From: UBA1573 sp034005165
GTDB lineage: Bacteria; Pseudomonadota; Alphaproteobacteria; Micavibrionales; Micavibrionaceae
Assembly (NCBI GenBank): GCA_034005165.1
Contig: JAVEVE010000002.1
Coordinates: 1 to 64,000, forward strand
Length of the DNA stretch: 64,000 nt
Reading direction: 5' to 3'
Part shown: positions 53,233 through 62,481 of the stretch, piece by piece
Layout: each line of letters begins with the position of its first letter
How positions within the stretch are numbered: the stretch's first letter is position 1
The notes under the pieces: generated by a model
Told to the model about the DNA's origin: nothing
The model's database searches: none
Seen by the model: only the letters and a program-made list of their open reading frames with translations
Translations under genes and position numbers: made by a program

Positions 53233-54741
53233 ATGAGCTTGAAACCGAACACAGAAAATTATGAACGCGACCGTTTAATCGAAGAAAGCGGCTTTCGGGA
53301 ATATGATGCACGCTGGTTGTTTCCTGAACAATTGAATTTGCGTGGAATTCAGGCTTTGGGGATGGGGATCGGAACAATTATGCATGAACGCGGGATCACC
53401 CCGCCGATGATCGTAGTTGGTCATGATTACCGTTCTTATTCCGCGTCCATTAAAAATGCATTGATCGTGGGCTTAATGGCAGCAGGCTGTCAGGTTCGTG
53501 ATATTGGTCTAGCTTTGTCTCCTGTGGCATATTTTGCGCAATTCGCGCTGGATTGCCCCGCAGTTGCGATGGTCACAGCCAGCCATAATGAAAACGGGTG
53601 GACAGGCGTTAAAATGGGGATCAATCGTCCTTTGACCTTCGGCCCTGATGAAATGTCGCGTCTTAAAGAGATTGTAAAGACAGAAAGTTTTGACCTGCGT
53701 GGTGGCGGATCCTATGAATATGTAGAAGATTTTAAATCCCGCTATATTGCCGATCTGACAAAAGACGGAAAAATCTCCCGCAAGCTCAAAGCCGTTGTGG
53801 CTTGTGGAAACGGGACAGCAGGTGCATACGCGCCTGAGGCATTGCGCGCGATTGGAGTGGATGTGGTCGAAATGGATTGTGAATTGGATTACACATTCCC
53901 GCACTACAATCCGAACCCTGAAGATCTGGAAATGCTCCATGCCCTCAGTAAGAAAGTTATCGAGTCTGGTGCAGATATCGGTCTGGGTTTTGACGGAGAC
54001 GGAGATCGTTGTGGCGTTGTGGATAATACGGGCGATGAAATCTTTGCTGATAAGATGGGTGTCATTCTGGCGCGTGATCTGGCAAAGCAATACGACAAGC
54101 CATGCTTTGTGGTGGATGTAAAATCAACAGGCCTTTACAGCACAGACCCTGTTTTGAAAGAATTGGGTGTCAAAACCGACTATTGGAAAACCGGACACTC
54201 CTACATGAAACGTCGCGTCAACGAAATTAGTGCATTAGTCGGGTTCGAGAAAAGTGGTCACTATTTCTTCAATGAGCCACTGGGGCGCGGATATGATGAC
54301 GGTGTTTTGACAGCAGTGACGATCTGCCGTTTGATGGACCGCAACCCTGATAAATCCATGGCTGATCTAAAGAATGATCTGCCGAAGACATGGGGAACTC
54401 CAACAATGTCTCCATTCTGCCCTGATAACAGAAAATACGGTGTAGTCGAAGAGGCCATTGCGCATTATCAGAAAATGAAAGAAACAGGCGAAACCATTAT
54501 GGGGCAAAAGATCACTGATCTGGTCACGGTAAATGGTGTGCGTTTCACATTAGAAGACGGGACATGGGGGCTGATCCGTGCGTCTTCCAACAAACCGTCT
54601 TTGGTGGTGGTGGTGGAAAGCCCTATTTCTGAAGATGCGATGTTCGGCATGTTTGAAGCAATTGATGCAATGCTGACCAAGAACTTCCCTGAAGTCGGCG
54701 AATATGATCAAAAAATATCCCGAAAATCCAAAGCGGCTTGA
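53233..54741 (+). CDS. manB: Phosphomannomutase/phosphoglucomutase
   Basis: This 502-residue alpha-D-phosphohexomutase has the phosphoserine loop TASHNENGWTG (Ser near residue 117), the metal-binding GFDGDGDRCG (near 257) and the sugar loop EKSGHYFFNE. It converts mannose 6-phosphate to mannose 1-phosphate and, in bifunctional members (AlgC type), glucose 6-phosphate to glucose 1-phosphate. It therefore can serve both ManC and GalU. AGGAAG precedes the start. A hairpin terminator follows. Confidence 0.87.
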   Translation: MSLKPNTENYERDRLIEESGFREYDARWLFPEQLNLRGIQALGMGIGTIMHERGITPPMIVVGHDYRSYSASIKNALIVGLMAAGCQVRDIGLALSPVAYFAQFALDCPAVAMVTASHNENGWTGVKMGINRPLTFGPDEMSRLKEIVKTESFDLRGGGSYEYVEDFKSRYIADLTKDGKISRKLKAVVACGNGTAGAYAPEALRAIGVDVVEMDCELDYTFPHYNPNPEDLEMLHALSKKVIESGADIGLGFDGDGDRCGVVDNTGDEIFADKMGVILARDLAKQYDKPCFVVDVKSTGLYSTDPVLKELGVKTDYWKTGHSYMKRRVNEISALVGFEKSGHYFFNEPLGRGYDDGVLTAVTICRLMDRNPDKSMADLKNDLPKTWGTPTMSPFCPDNRKYGVVEEAIAHYQKMKETGETIMGQKITDLVTVNGVRFTLEDGTWGLIRASSNKPSLVVVVESPISEDAMFGMFEAIDAMLTKNFPEVGEYDQKISRKSKAA

Positions 54742-54770
54742 TGGCAAGTAACGAGATTTAAGGATAAAGA

Positions 54771-54800
54771 AAAAAGCCCTTTTAAAGGGCTTTTATTTTT
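54771..54800. terminator. Bidirectional terminator between manB and the cupin gene
   Basis: AAAAGCCCTT and AAGGGCTTTT flank TTA (about 54772-54794), with A-run and T-run on both sides. It overlaps the end of the minus-strand cupin gene. Confidence 0.8.
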
Positions 54801-55246
54801 TGAAGAGTATCTTTGTAAGCGTCAAGGCTGGCAATTACAACAGGATTGTCAGATTGGGCGACATCACGCCCATACATGTCCATATACCGGTGGATGTCTT
54901 CTTCGCGGCAAGTTCCTTCCTGCCGCTCAAACACATGGCATGGCATATCGGAAAGATTTGCCATGGCATGAATGCTTCCTTTTGGGATAAAGATCTCTTC
55001 TCCTGCATTCAGGGTAATAACCTGATCATTCAGGATAACGGTCAATGTGCCTTCAACAACGCGCCATGTCTCTTCGCGCAAATCATGGGATTGCAGGGAA
55101 AGAATATTGGCTGGGCTGACAATAATCAGCTTTTCACAAAACTCGCCCTTATCGCTTGTGCCGACATCAGTAACCTCATAGGTCCCCCAAGGTCGTTGAT
55201 CTTTGTCCCCGATTTTATAAGTATCCATGTGTGCTATCTGTGACAT
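54782..55246 (-). CDS. Stand-alone cupin of the mannose-6-phosphate isomerase type II family
   Basis: This 154-residue protein matches the C-terminal half of bifunctional ManC: RPWGTYEVTD, then CEKLIIVSPANILSLQSHDLREETWRVVEGTLTVI and IPKGSIHAMAN. These are cupin strands with metal ligands, though the usual H-x-R-x-E-H stretch reads HDLREET, so ligand number may differ. With manC lacking this domain, the activities seem to be split. Isomerisation of fructose 6-phosphate to mannose 6-phosphate is the probable role. The alternative is an inactive or regulatory cupin. Confidence 0.72.
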   Translation of the reverse strand: MSQIAHMDTYKIGDKDQRPWGTYEVTDVGTSDKGEFCEKLIIVSPANILSLQSHDLREETWRVVEGTLTVILNDQVITLNAGEEIFIPKGSIHAMANLSDMPCHVFERQEGTCREEDIHRYMDMYGRDVAQSDNPVVIASLDAYKDTLQKIKAL

Positions 55247-55347
55247 ATCAGGTCCTGAAATAATATGAGGTTAAACGCTAAATCGGGGCGATCCTGTCAT
55301 ATTTTGTGAGCGTGCTGCAAGAAGAAATGTACAGGGTGCATCTAAAA

Positions 55348-57435
55348 TCATGCCGAAATCCCCCATTTATTCATCAGATACGCCTCCAATGCCACCCGTT
55401 CATCCGTTGTCGCATCAGAACTTAATCCGATGATTTCGCAAATAACACCATTCCAATAACGGCTTCCAGATCCTTCGGGCGCACCAATGATCCATCCCTG
55501 TGATATGGCCGTTGCGCGTGTAAAGCGCATCAATGATAACGGGCGCGGCAGAATGGTATTGGTGGCACTGGCAGCCCCGTTGATATAAGCACCGTCATGA
55601 TCTGCAAATTTTCCACCTGTCAAAAATGCGTTTGCGCTTCCAGATGTATCTCCCATAACGCGATAGTCCCCTGTCGCAATTCCTTCTTTTGTCCAAAGGC
55701 ATGCATTATTATCAAATGTCGAGTCCAACCCGTCTTTATAGGCCGCCACGATATAAAGCTCTGCCAGACCGAACGAAGTTTGAGACGCGCTATTTCCTGC
55801 AATATACATTCTTTTTGCCGTTGCATCACCGACCAAAGCGGGCAATCCATTTGCAACACTATTGGCAGGGTCATAAATAAATTGCTCCGCACCTGTTACA
55901 TTGGTGGCATGGTATTTATTGCCTGATTTGTCCCCCCATTGACTGACAAGCGAGCTGCTTTCCGTGATAGTCTCGGCATCTTGAGCATCCAGCCATAAAG
56001 CCAGCTTATTACCCAATTCATTCGGGGTATAATCCATTGCGGACCCCTTGATGGAATTAAGAACAGCCTCATAAATTGCCGCATGACCATTATCGTTGGG
56101 GTGAACGCCGTCCGTATCGACAGTGCTTGCCCCGCCATTGGCAACCATTGTTTCATAAAGAGAGGCATGAAGAATGTCGTAATCCTTTGCAATGCGCTCA
56201 CACGCAGCATTATACGCCCAATGAATATATTTATCAGAGCCTGTAAATCCTGTTGACCCTACCGTATATCCGTTATCTGTCATGTAAGGAATATTACACA
56301 AGACGATATGGTCTGTATCATACCCGCCGACAAGAAGCCCATCAATCACCTCACGCATGTCATTTTCAAATTCTGAGACATTGAATGTGCTGGGTGATCC
56401 TGTGTAGCGCATATCGTTAAGCCCGTAGAGAATAACAATCATATCGCGCTTGTTTGTTCCGAGTGTATCCGCCGCATATCTATCCCGACCATTTCCAGCC
56501 CGTGCTGACCCGCTGCCATCATCTGAGTTTTGCAGAACAGTTCCGCCCAACCCTTTGTTGAGCACAGATGAATTGATATCTGTCGAAAGAAGGTTCATCC
56601 AGTTAAGCGCAGCCGTACTCGCACCTGCGCCTGCGGCAATGCTATCCCCGAAGGAGACATAGCTTGTATCCGTTGGAAGATTTGTTGTCGGGAGTGAAAA
56701 TGGCGTATAGGTCAATCCCCATTTATCGGCTAAGTATTGGCTGACCTGATTGATCTCTTCAATGGACAAGTCACGATTATAGATCAGAACTTCTCCTACT
56801 GTGCCGTTCCATCTGGCAACGCCACTTGGATACTGCCCGATATGCAATTCCGTCAAAGTAACATCAGACCCGCCGTCCACTGGTTCTAGGAATCCATCAT
56901 GCAGTGGTAACAAGCTATTAGCTTTTCTGCGCATTCCGAATAAGTGACCGTTTGTATTATAAGGAATAGATCGTTGAGGCTGTCCGCCATTAGCAACGGT
57001 TAGAACTGTTCCGACAGCAACAGCTATTCCATACCGCCCACCGCCAGCATCGCGCCCATACATCAAGCGTAAATCCGCAGCATTTGAATCACGTGACCCG
57101 ATAATAAAGAACGTAGAATTTCCTGCTGGAAGAGCATGTAAATCACTCGGCAAAACCAAATAATCATTAGACCCGTCAAAATCCAGAACGTTCTTACCAT
57201 TAAGTGTGCGAGTCCCTGTAATTGGTTGTGACGTTGCGCTTGCTTGCACTGCGCCAGCCGTCAATCCTGTTTTATCGGCAATAGCCGAGACTGCCCCACC
57301 GCTCTGCGTGATCGTAGATGTGTCGCTGGAGTCTTGTTGATAGATTAGGCCAGAGATCATAGCGGGAGAGAAGGGCGAAAGGGGTAGTATATTCGCAGGA
57401 CGAAGTTGAAATCCGAGACCACTAGATAGTTGCAT
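55348..57435 (-). CDS. LamG-SGNH hydrolase-LamG protein
   Basis: This 695-residue protein has three parts. Residues about 25-240 form a concanavalin-like (LamG) domain (FDGSNDYLVLP, GEVLIYNRDLS). Residues about 255-465 form an SGNH/GDSL hydrolase with block I GDSIAAG, GxND (YGLNDMRYTG) and DGVHPND with the catalytic Asp-His. Residues about 475-695 form a second LamG domain starting ALWLDAQDAETITESSSL. No signal peptide is seen. The layout recalls phage tail proteins and surface esterases; it may deacylate a polysaccharide. A terminator hairpin directly precedes the start. Confidence 0.75.
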   Translation of the reverse strand: MQLSSGLGFQLRPANILPLSPFSPAMISGLIYQQDSSDTSTITQSGGAVSAIADKTGLTAGAVQASATSQPITGTRTLNGKNVLDFDGSNDYLVLPSDLHALPAGNSTFFIIGSRDSNAADLRLMYGRDAGGGRYGIAVAVGTVLTVANGGQPQRSIPYNTNGHLFGMRRKANSLLPLHDGFLEPVDGGSDVTLTELHIGQYPSGVARWNGTVGEVLIYNRDLSIEEINQVSQYLADKWGLTYTPFSLPTTNLPTDTSYVSFGDSIAAGAGASTAALNWMNLLSTDINSSVLNKGLGGTVLQNSDDGSGSARAGNGRDRYAADTLGTNKRDMIVILYGLNDMRYTGSPSTFNVSEFENDMREVIDGLLVGGYDTDHIVLCNIPYMTDNGYTVGSTGFTGSDKYIHWAYNAACERIAKDYDILHASLYETMVANGGASTVDTDGVHPNDNGHAAIYEAVLNSIKGSAMDYTPNELGNKLALWLDAQDAETITESSSLVSQWGDKSGNKYHATNVTGAEQFIYDPANSVANGLPALVGDATAKRMYIAGNSASQTSFGLAELYIVAAYKDGLDSTFDNNACLWTKEGIATGDYRVMGDTSGSANAFLTGGKFADHDGAYINGAASATNTILPRPLSLMRFTRATAISQGWIIGAPEGSGSRYWNGVICEIIGLSSDATTDERVALEAYLMNKWGISA

Positions 57436-57450
57436 AAGAAAACCCCCAAT

Positions 57451-57479
57451 AAAAAAATCCCCGTAGCAAAGTAGCGGGG
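57451..57479 (-). terminator. Terminator-like hairpin just upstream of the SGNH gene
   Basis: On the minus strand CCCCG and CGGGG (57479-57475 and 57463-57459) form a stem with an 11-nt loop, followed by ATTTTTTT. It lies only about 16 nt before the ATG at 57435 in the same direction, so it is either a strict insulator or an attenuator. Confidence 0.55.
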
Positions 57480-57546
57480 AGAGATGACAAATATGACGTA
57501 TATGAATAAATTCCTATCATAGGGAGTGCGGAAAGTCAAGAAAAAA

Positions 57547-57570
57547 CGGAGCACATCGGCTCCGCTTTTA
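57547..57570 (-). terminator. Terminator of metE
   Basis: CGGAGC and GCTCCG (57547-57552 and 57559-57564) flank a 6-nt loop. On the minus strand a T-run (A-run 57541-57546) follows. Confidence 0.75.
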
Positions 57571-57593
57571 AAAAATAAGTATAATCGGCCTCT

Positions 57594-59864
57594 CTATCCG
57601 ACGCGCTTGCGCATGACCTTGGCGGCATCGACCATGTGGCGGAGTGCTGGCTCAACTTCTTTCCATCCGCGCGTTTTAAGTCCGCAATCAGGGTTCACCC
57701 AGATTTGAGATGGATCAAGAACCATGGCTGCTTTTTCAAGAAGGACAATCATTTCATTCTCGCTTGGAATGCGCGGTGAGTGGATATCATAGACGCCTGG
57801 CCCTATTTCGTTCGGATACTGGAAATTCACGAAGGCTTCCAACAATTCCATTTGAGATCTGCTGGTTTCAATAGAAATCGCATCTGCATCAAGATCGGCA
57901 ATCGACTGGATAATATCATTAAACTCGGAATAGCACATATGTGTGTGTATCTGTGTTTCATCATGGACACATGATGCTGACAAACGGAATGAATCGACCG
58001 CCCAGTTCAGATAGTCTTGCCAATCTTCACGGCGTAAAGGTAGGCCTTCACGAATAGCAGGCTCGTCAATCTGAATGACTTTAATACCGGCTTTCTCAAG
58101 GTCTTGAACCTCATCACGGATAGCCAAAGCAATTTGCTTGCATGTCTCGGAACGAGGCTGGTCATCACGAACGAAAGACCAGAACAACATGGTAATAGGA
58201 CCTGTTAGCATCCCTTTCATCGGACGATCTGTAAGAGACTGGGCATAAGCAGACCATTCAACAGTCATCGGAGTAGGGCGAGACACATCACCGAAAATAA
58301 TAGGTGGCTTCACATAGCGCGAACCGTAAGATTGCACCCACCCGTTTTGCGAGAAGGTATAACCCTGCAATTGTTCACCGAAATATTCAACCATATCATT
58401 GCGCTCAGGCTCACCATGAACCAGAACGTCAATGTCCATCTCTTCTTGGAAACGGACAACGCGCAAAATCTCGTCACGCATGGCCTGCTGATAGTGCGGC
58501 ATATCAAGGTCACCTCGTTTATATGCTGCGCGCGCTTCGCGAATTTCCTTGGTTTGCGGGAATGACCCGATAGAAGTTGTCGGAAATGCTGGCAGTCCTA
58601 AGGCTGCATGCTGTTTTTCACGGCGTTTTTTGAAATTGGATTCACGTGCAAACATGGACGGCTCTAAAGAGGCCATACGAGATTTTACTCCTGTATTGTG
58701 AATACGGGAAGATGTTGCTCGGTCTTTGACAACCTCATCACTTGTGGCGAGGGCATCAGCAATCGCGCTTTCACCGTTCACCAACCCATCACGAAGGGCA
58801 ACAATCTCGGAGACTTTTTGTTTGGAATACGCCATCCAGCTTTTCAGTTGCTCGTCCATACGAACTTCCAAATCCAGATCATTTGGGCTGTGGATCATGG
58901 AACAGCTAGGGGCAATCCAGACCCTGTCCATACCAAGGACATCTGCAGTCTGTTGCGCTTTAGTAAGGGCCGCGCGCAAATCCGCTTTCCATATATTCCG
59001 CCCGTCAATAAGTCCCAAAGACAAAATTTTGTCCGCTGGGAAATTCTTAACCACAGAGTCAAGTTGCTCAGGCGCGCGTTTCAAATCAATATGAAGCGCA
59101 TCAAACGGGAGTGATAAAGCCAAAGATTCGTTGTCACGTAAACCGCAGAAATAGGTCGTAAGGCAAATCTTGACGCCGCACTCAGCCAAAGCTGCGCAGG
59201 ATGCTTTAAGAGCAGCCTTCTGTGTCTCGGTTAAATTCATCGCCAGAATAGGTTCATCAATTTGAACCCACTCAATACCCAAAGTTTTCAAGCGGGAGAT
59301 AATTTCTTTATAGACAGGCAAAAGTTTCGGCAGCAAAGCAAGCGCATCGCTCTCGTCTTTTGTTTTTCCCAATGACAGATAAGTCACAGGGCCAACCAAA
59401 ACAGGGCGGGCAGGGATGCCCATATCCAACGCTTCTTTGGTTTCATCAAAAATTTTGGAAGATGAAATTTTAAAGTCCGTTGCTGCATCAAATTCTGGAA
59501 CGATGTAGTGATAGTTGGTATCAAACCATTTGGTCATTTCCATCGCGGTAACGGAATCGTTGCCACGCGCCATCGCAAAATAAGTCGGAAGATCAACCAT
59601 GCCGCCTTTGAAATTGTAGCGGGCAGGGATCGCGCCAACCAAGGCTGTGATATCCAGAACTTGGTCATAGAATGAAAAGTCACCGACAGGGATCATATCC
59701 AGTCCCGCATCTTTTTGGGTCATCCAATTGGTTTTGCGAATATCTGCCCCGGCTTTAATCAGGTCAGCTTCACTCAAATCACCTTTCCAATAACTCTCGG
59801 TCGCTTTCTTTAATTCGCGACGGGCGCCGATGCGCGGATATCCAAGGTTGGTAGCAAATACCAT
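57594..59864 (-). CDS. metE: Cobalamin-independent methionine synthase
   Basis: This 756-residue enzyme transfers a methyl group from methyltetrahydrofolate (polyglutamate) to homocysteine. The N-terminal half begins with NLGYPRIGARRELKKATESYWKG. The C-terminal catalytic half has FPTTSIGSFPQT, MLTGPITML and IQIDEPAIREGLPLR, with zinc ligands in HTHMCYSEF and NPDCGLKTRGWKE. Length is normal. It stands 34 nt downstream of metF on the same strand, so methyl donor and acceptor steps are coexpressed. No SAM or cobalamin riboswitch was seen in front of either gene. Confidence 0.95.
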   Translation of the reverse strand: MVFATNLGYPRIGARRELKKATESYWKGDLSEADLIKAGADIRKTNWMTQKDAGLDMIPVGDFSFYDQVLDITALVGAIPARYNFKGGMVDLPTYFAMARGNDSVTAMEMTKWFDTNYHYIVPEFDAATDFKISSSKIFDETKEALDMGIPARPVLVGPVTYLSLGKTKDESDALALLPKLLPVYKEIISRLKTLGIEWVQIDEPILAMNLTETQKAALKASCAALAECGVKICLTTYFCGLRDNESLALSLPFDALHIDLKRAPEQLDSVVKNFPADKILSLGLIDGRNIWKADLRAALTKAQQTADVLGMDRVWIAPSCSMIHSPNDLDLEVRMDEQLKSWMAYSKQKVSEIVALRDGLVNGESAIADALATSDEVVKDRATSSRIHNTGVKSRMASLEPSMFARESNFKKRREKQHAALGLPAFPTTSIGSFPQTKEIREARAAYKRGDLDMPHYQQAMRDEILRVVRFQEEMDIDVLVHGEPERNDMVEYFGEQLQGYTFSQNGWVQSYGSRYVKPPIIFGDVSRPTPMTVEWSAYAQSLTDRPMKGMLTGPITMLFWSFVRDDQPRSETCKQIALAIRDEVQDLEKAGIKVIQIDEPAIREGLPLRREDWQDYLNWAVDSFRLSASCVHDETQIHTHMCYSEFNDIIQSIADLDADAISIETSRSQMELLEAFVNFQYPNEIGPGVYDIHSPRIPSENEMIVLLEKAAMVLDPSQIWVNPDCGLKTRGWKEVEPALRHMVDAAKVMRKRVG

Positions 59865-59897
59865 GTCGTTCTCCTGTTGGTATGGGCGGTCGATAAT

Positions 59898-60737
59898 CTA
59901 TGTTCGAATAGAACTGCGTTTGCAGGCTTCGAGTATCATATCGGATTGGTTGAGTGTGTAAAAATGAAAATGTCGAACCCCGGCATCCCGTAAAGCAATA
60001 ATCTGGGAAGACAGAAGATCAATTCCTGTTTCAATCGGGTCAGAACCTTCTTCAAAACGCGTTCTTAAATCTTGAGGAATATGAGCCTGACATTTTTCGG
60101 CAAAGCCGCAGACCTTTGAAAAGTCACGAATAGGCAGCAAACCCGGTACAATCGGCGTGGTAATTCCATATTTTGAAATTTGCTTCGTGAAGTCGATATA
60201 AACGGCAGGATCAAAAAAGAACTGGGTAATGGCGCGCGCCGAACCGGCATCACATTTCTTTTGGAGAGCAATAATATCCGCATCCAATGATGTCGCATCC
60301 GGATGTTTTTCGGGGTACGCCCCAACGGATATGTCAAATGAATGGCGTGTCAGAAGGGCTTCAACAAATTCACTAGTATATTCGAAATACTGCGGCTCAC
60401 GAAAATCATCAGGGGATTGACCTTGCGGAATATCTCCACGCAAAGCAACCAAATGGCGGATATTCGCATCCCACAGCTGGTCTGCATACGCAAATAACTC
60501 CTCTTTAGGTGTAGAGAAATAACTTAAATGCGCACCAGCATTTAGGCCTACATCTTTCTGTAACCTGAGAGCGGTTTCCATCGTACCTGATCTGGTTGAT
60601 CCGCCTGCACCAAAGGTAACAGTCACAAAAGACGGATCCAGTGCTTTCAAAGCGCGCGCATGATCTAAAAGTGTCTCCAGAGCAGAGTCACTTTTCGGCG
60701 GAAAAAACTCAAACGATAAAGTAATCGGGGCAGACAT
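59898..60737 (-). CDS. metF: 5,10-methylenetetrahydrofolate reductase
   Basis: I take ATG 60737 behind AAGG, giving 279 residues. The N-terminal SFEFFPPKSD, FVTVTFGAGGSTR, HLVALRGD and QFFFDP are hallmarks of MetF. The flavoenzyme reduces methylene- to methyltetrahydrofolate for MetE. Confidence 0.93.
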   Translation of the reverse strand: MSAPITLSFEFFPPKSDSALETLLDHARALKALDPSFVTVTFGAGGSTRSGTMETALRLQKDVGLNAGAHLSYFSTPKEELFAYADQLWDANIRHLVALRGDIPQGQSPDDFREPQYFEYTSEFVEALLTRHSFDISVGAYPEKHPDATSLDADIIALQKKCDAGSARAITQFFFDPAVYIDFTKQISKYGITTPIVPGLLPIRDFSKVCGFAEKCQAHIPQDLRTRFEEGSDPIETGIDLLSSQIIALRDAGVRHFHFYTLNQSDMILEACKRSSIRT

Positions 60738-60826
60738 TGAAAAGCCTTGAGGTTGGCGCAAAATTGCTCCTAACACATAAGGCAAAAATCTTAAGGCTTA
60801 CTTAATTGTGTGACCATAAGAGTAAA

Positions 60827-61312
60827 TTAAAGGATTTGATCGCGCACAAGCGGGGTAGAATACTGGCGAACCGTATCCCAAGGGAAGCGCACCCATGTCT
60901 CCTGATTGGTTTGGCGTCCATACCAGTTGACCAATTCAGCGCCCAAAGGCTTGACGAATAAAGTTGCGAATTTCGGGGCGATAAAATGATTTTGAAGAAG
61001 ACGAAGCGTTGTTCCTGTGTCGGCCAGATCATCAACGATCAAAGCCCCTTCTTTATAATCAGGATGACAATCTTTCAGGATTTTTGGCTCATGCCGTTGT
61101 TGCTCGTCATAAGACGCAACGCTGATCGTATCAATGTAACGGATATTAAGCTCTCTGGCGAGAATACCGGCAGGGAATAATCCACCACGTGTAACCGCTA
61201 CGATTTTATCAAAGGCATATGGGGCTTCATCATGGATACGACCCGCCAACTCGCGGCACATCGCTTGCACATCATCCCAGGACAAATAAATATCTGAAGT
61301 ATAAGTCGTCAT
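60827..61312 (-). CDS. gpt: Xanthine/guanine phosphoribosyltransferase
   Basis: I take ATG 61312, 10 nt after the end of the deaminase-like gene, giving 161 residues. The PRPP-binding motif is ALIVDDLADTGTTLR, preceded by the VAVTRGGLFPAGILARELN loop. This is the layout of E. coli Gpt (about 152 residues), which salvages xanthine and guanine to nucleotides. Its neighbours guaA and a deaminase-like gene fit purine metabolism. Confidence 0.87.
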   Translation of the reverse strand: MTTYTSDIYLSWDDVQAMCRELAGRIHDEAPYAFDKIVAVTRGGLFPAGILARELNIRYIDTISVASYDEQQRHEPKILKDCHPDYKEGALIVDDLADTGTTLRLLQNHFIAPKFATLFVKPLGAELVNWYGRQTNQETWVRFPWDTVRQYSTPLVRDQIL

Positions 61313-61322
61313 GGCGTTTAAT

Positions 61323-62378
61323 CTATGCGAGCTGCGCGCCGTTGTAAAGAATACCGTCACCCATTTGGCGCACACGGTTTTTCCATTCATGCTGTGCCTT
61401 GTTCGGGAAAGGCTCAAGACGAATAACAGACAAAGATGATTGCGGATGCTTGTATTCGGGGTTTCCGATCACCTGATAAAATGTCGCGTCATCAATCCCG
61501 CACGCCTCGGGCTGGGAACAGATTGTTCCCGTAACACTCACGATCTTGCCGACATTGGCCCATTGCACAGTCGAATAAACCAGAGGGCCAATATCTGTGT
61601 CGGTCGTATAAAGTACAGATTTATTATCCGCGCCGCTTTTGCCCATCCCGACATCCCAAGGCGCTTCAGAACCGAGCTTTTTCAATTCTCTATTCGCGGA
61701 AAAAATCGCATTAAGATTAGCATCCCCGAACAAATTGCCGGGGCTGCGTAAATCCTGCCCCGTAAAAACGCCAAACTCGCTGATAAGAATGGCAAGGGGT
61801 GTTCTGGCATCTTCAAATTCCAGTCCATATCCGTTAGGGACGTTGCCGAACTTGACGCTCTCAAGCGCAATAGCCCCTTCACCGCGCGGTTTTTGAATAT
61901 CCAGAAAATAGGGGAGGTCATGAAACCCTGCAACGCTGGCTGTATCTTCATAGGTCGCGCCAAAGGTCACAATAAAACGATCAGGCAATAGCAAGCCGTT
62001 TTCCACCAGATCCCGCGCCAGAATTTGTTCCTTGGCATGGCAAGACGGACAGCTTTCACCGCTGGAGGACATGAGGACGTAAAGGCCGTCAATGTCTGAT
62101 GCCATAGCTGATAACTTGGCCTTGAGGTCTGTAACCTGTTGCGGCGACATGGCCTGATCTTCGGCGTGAGCCCCAGCCAGCCCAGTTGAAAGAACTGCAT
62201 TTGCACACAGACTCCCGACAAGGGTAAACTCGCTTGTTCTGGTATTATAGATATGAAGGGACGCCCCGAATGGCCCGCCCAAACCCAAACGGACATTATT
62301 GGTGGCAAAGCTGTCTGTGGCGATTAACAAATCGCGCGCTTGCGCCATAAATTTTTGATCTTGAAAGAGATCGGACAT
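61323..62378 (-). CDS. Deaminase-like zinc protein of uncertain substrate
   Basis: I prefer ATG 62378 (MSDLFQDQKF...), giving 351 residues; ATG 62393 is possible. The first half carries the cytidine-deaminase-fold motif HAEDQAM and, 40 or so residues later, SSSGESCPSCHAKEQI, which supply the zinc ligands and the catalytic Glu. This places it in the cytidine/guanine/dCMP deaminase superfamily. The second half (residues 170-351) is unusually long for the family and includes two more Cys (CSQPEAC). It is 10 nt upstream of gpt and divergent from guaA, so a purine or pyrimidine base is the likely substrate. Confidence 0.72.
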   Translation of the reverse strand: MSDLFQDQKFMAQARDLLIATDSFATNNVRLGLGGPFGASLHIYNTRTSEFTLVGSLCANAVLSTGLAGAHAEDQAMSPQQVTDLKAKLSAMASDIDGLYVLMSSSGESCPSCHAKEQILARDLVENGLLLPDRFIVTFGATYEDTASVAGFHDLPYFLDIQKPRGEGAIALESVKFGNVPNGYGLEFEDARTPLAILISEFGVFTGQDLRSPGNLFGDANLNAIFSANRELKKLGSEAPWDVGMGKSGADNKSVLYTTDTDIGPLVYSTVQWANVGKIVSVTGTICSQPEACGIDDATFYQVIGNPEYKHPQSSLSVIRLEPFPNKAQHEWKNRVRQMGDGILYNGAQLA

Positions 62379-62481
62379 ATGCGTAAACCTCATGTAAGCA
62401 CTATCAGATAAGCGGTCGCACCCTATCACAGCGGATGTTAATATGTCAAAAAAAGACCGCCTGAGTAACAAGGAACATAAA

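Noticed and set aside
59865..60826. SAM or cobalamin riboswitch for metE or metF
   Set aside because: The leaders before metE (33 nt) and metF (89 nt) are too short and show no conserved box or terminator pair.
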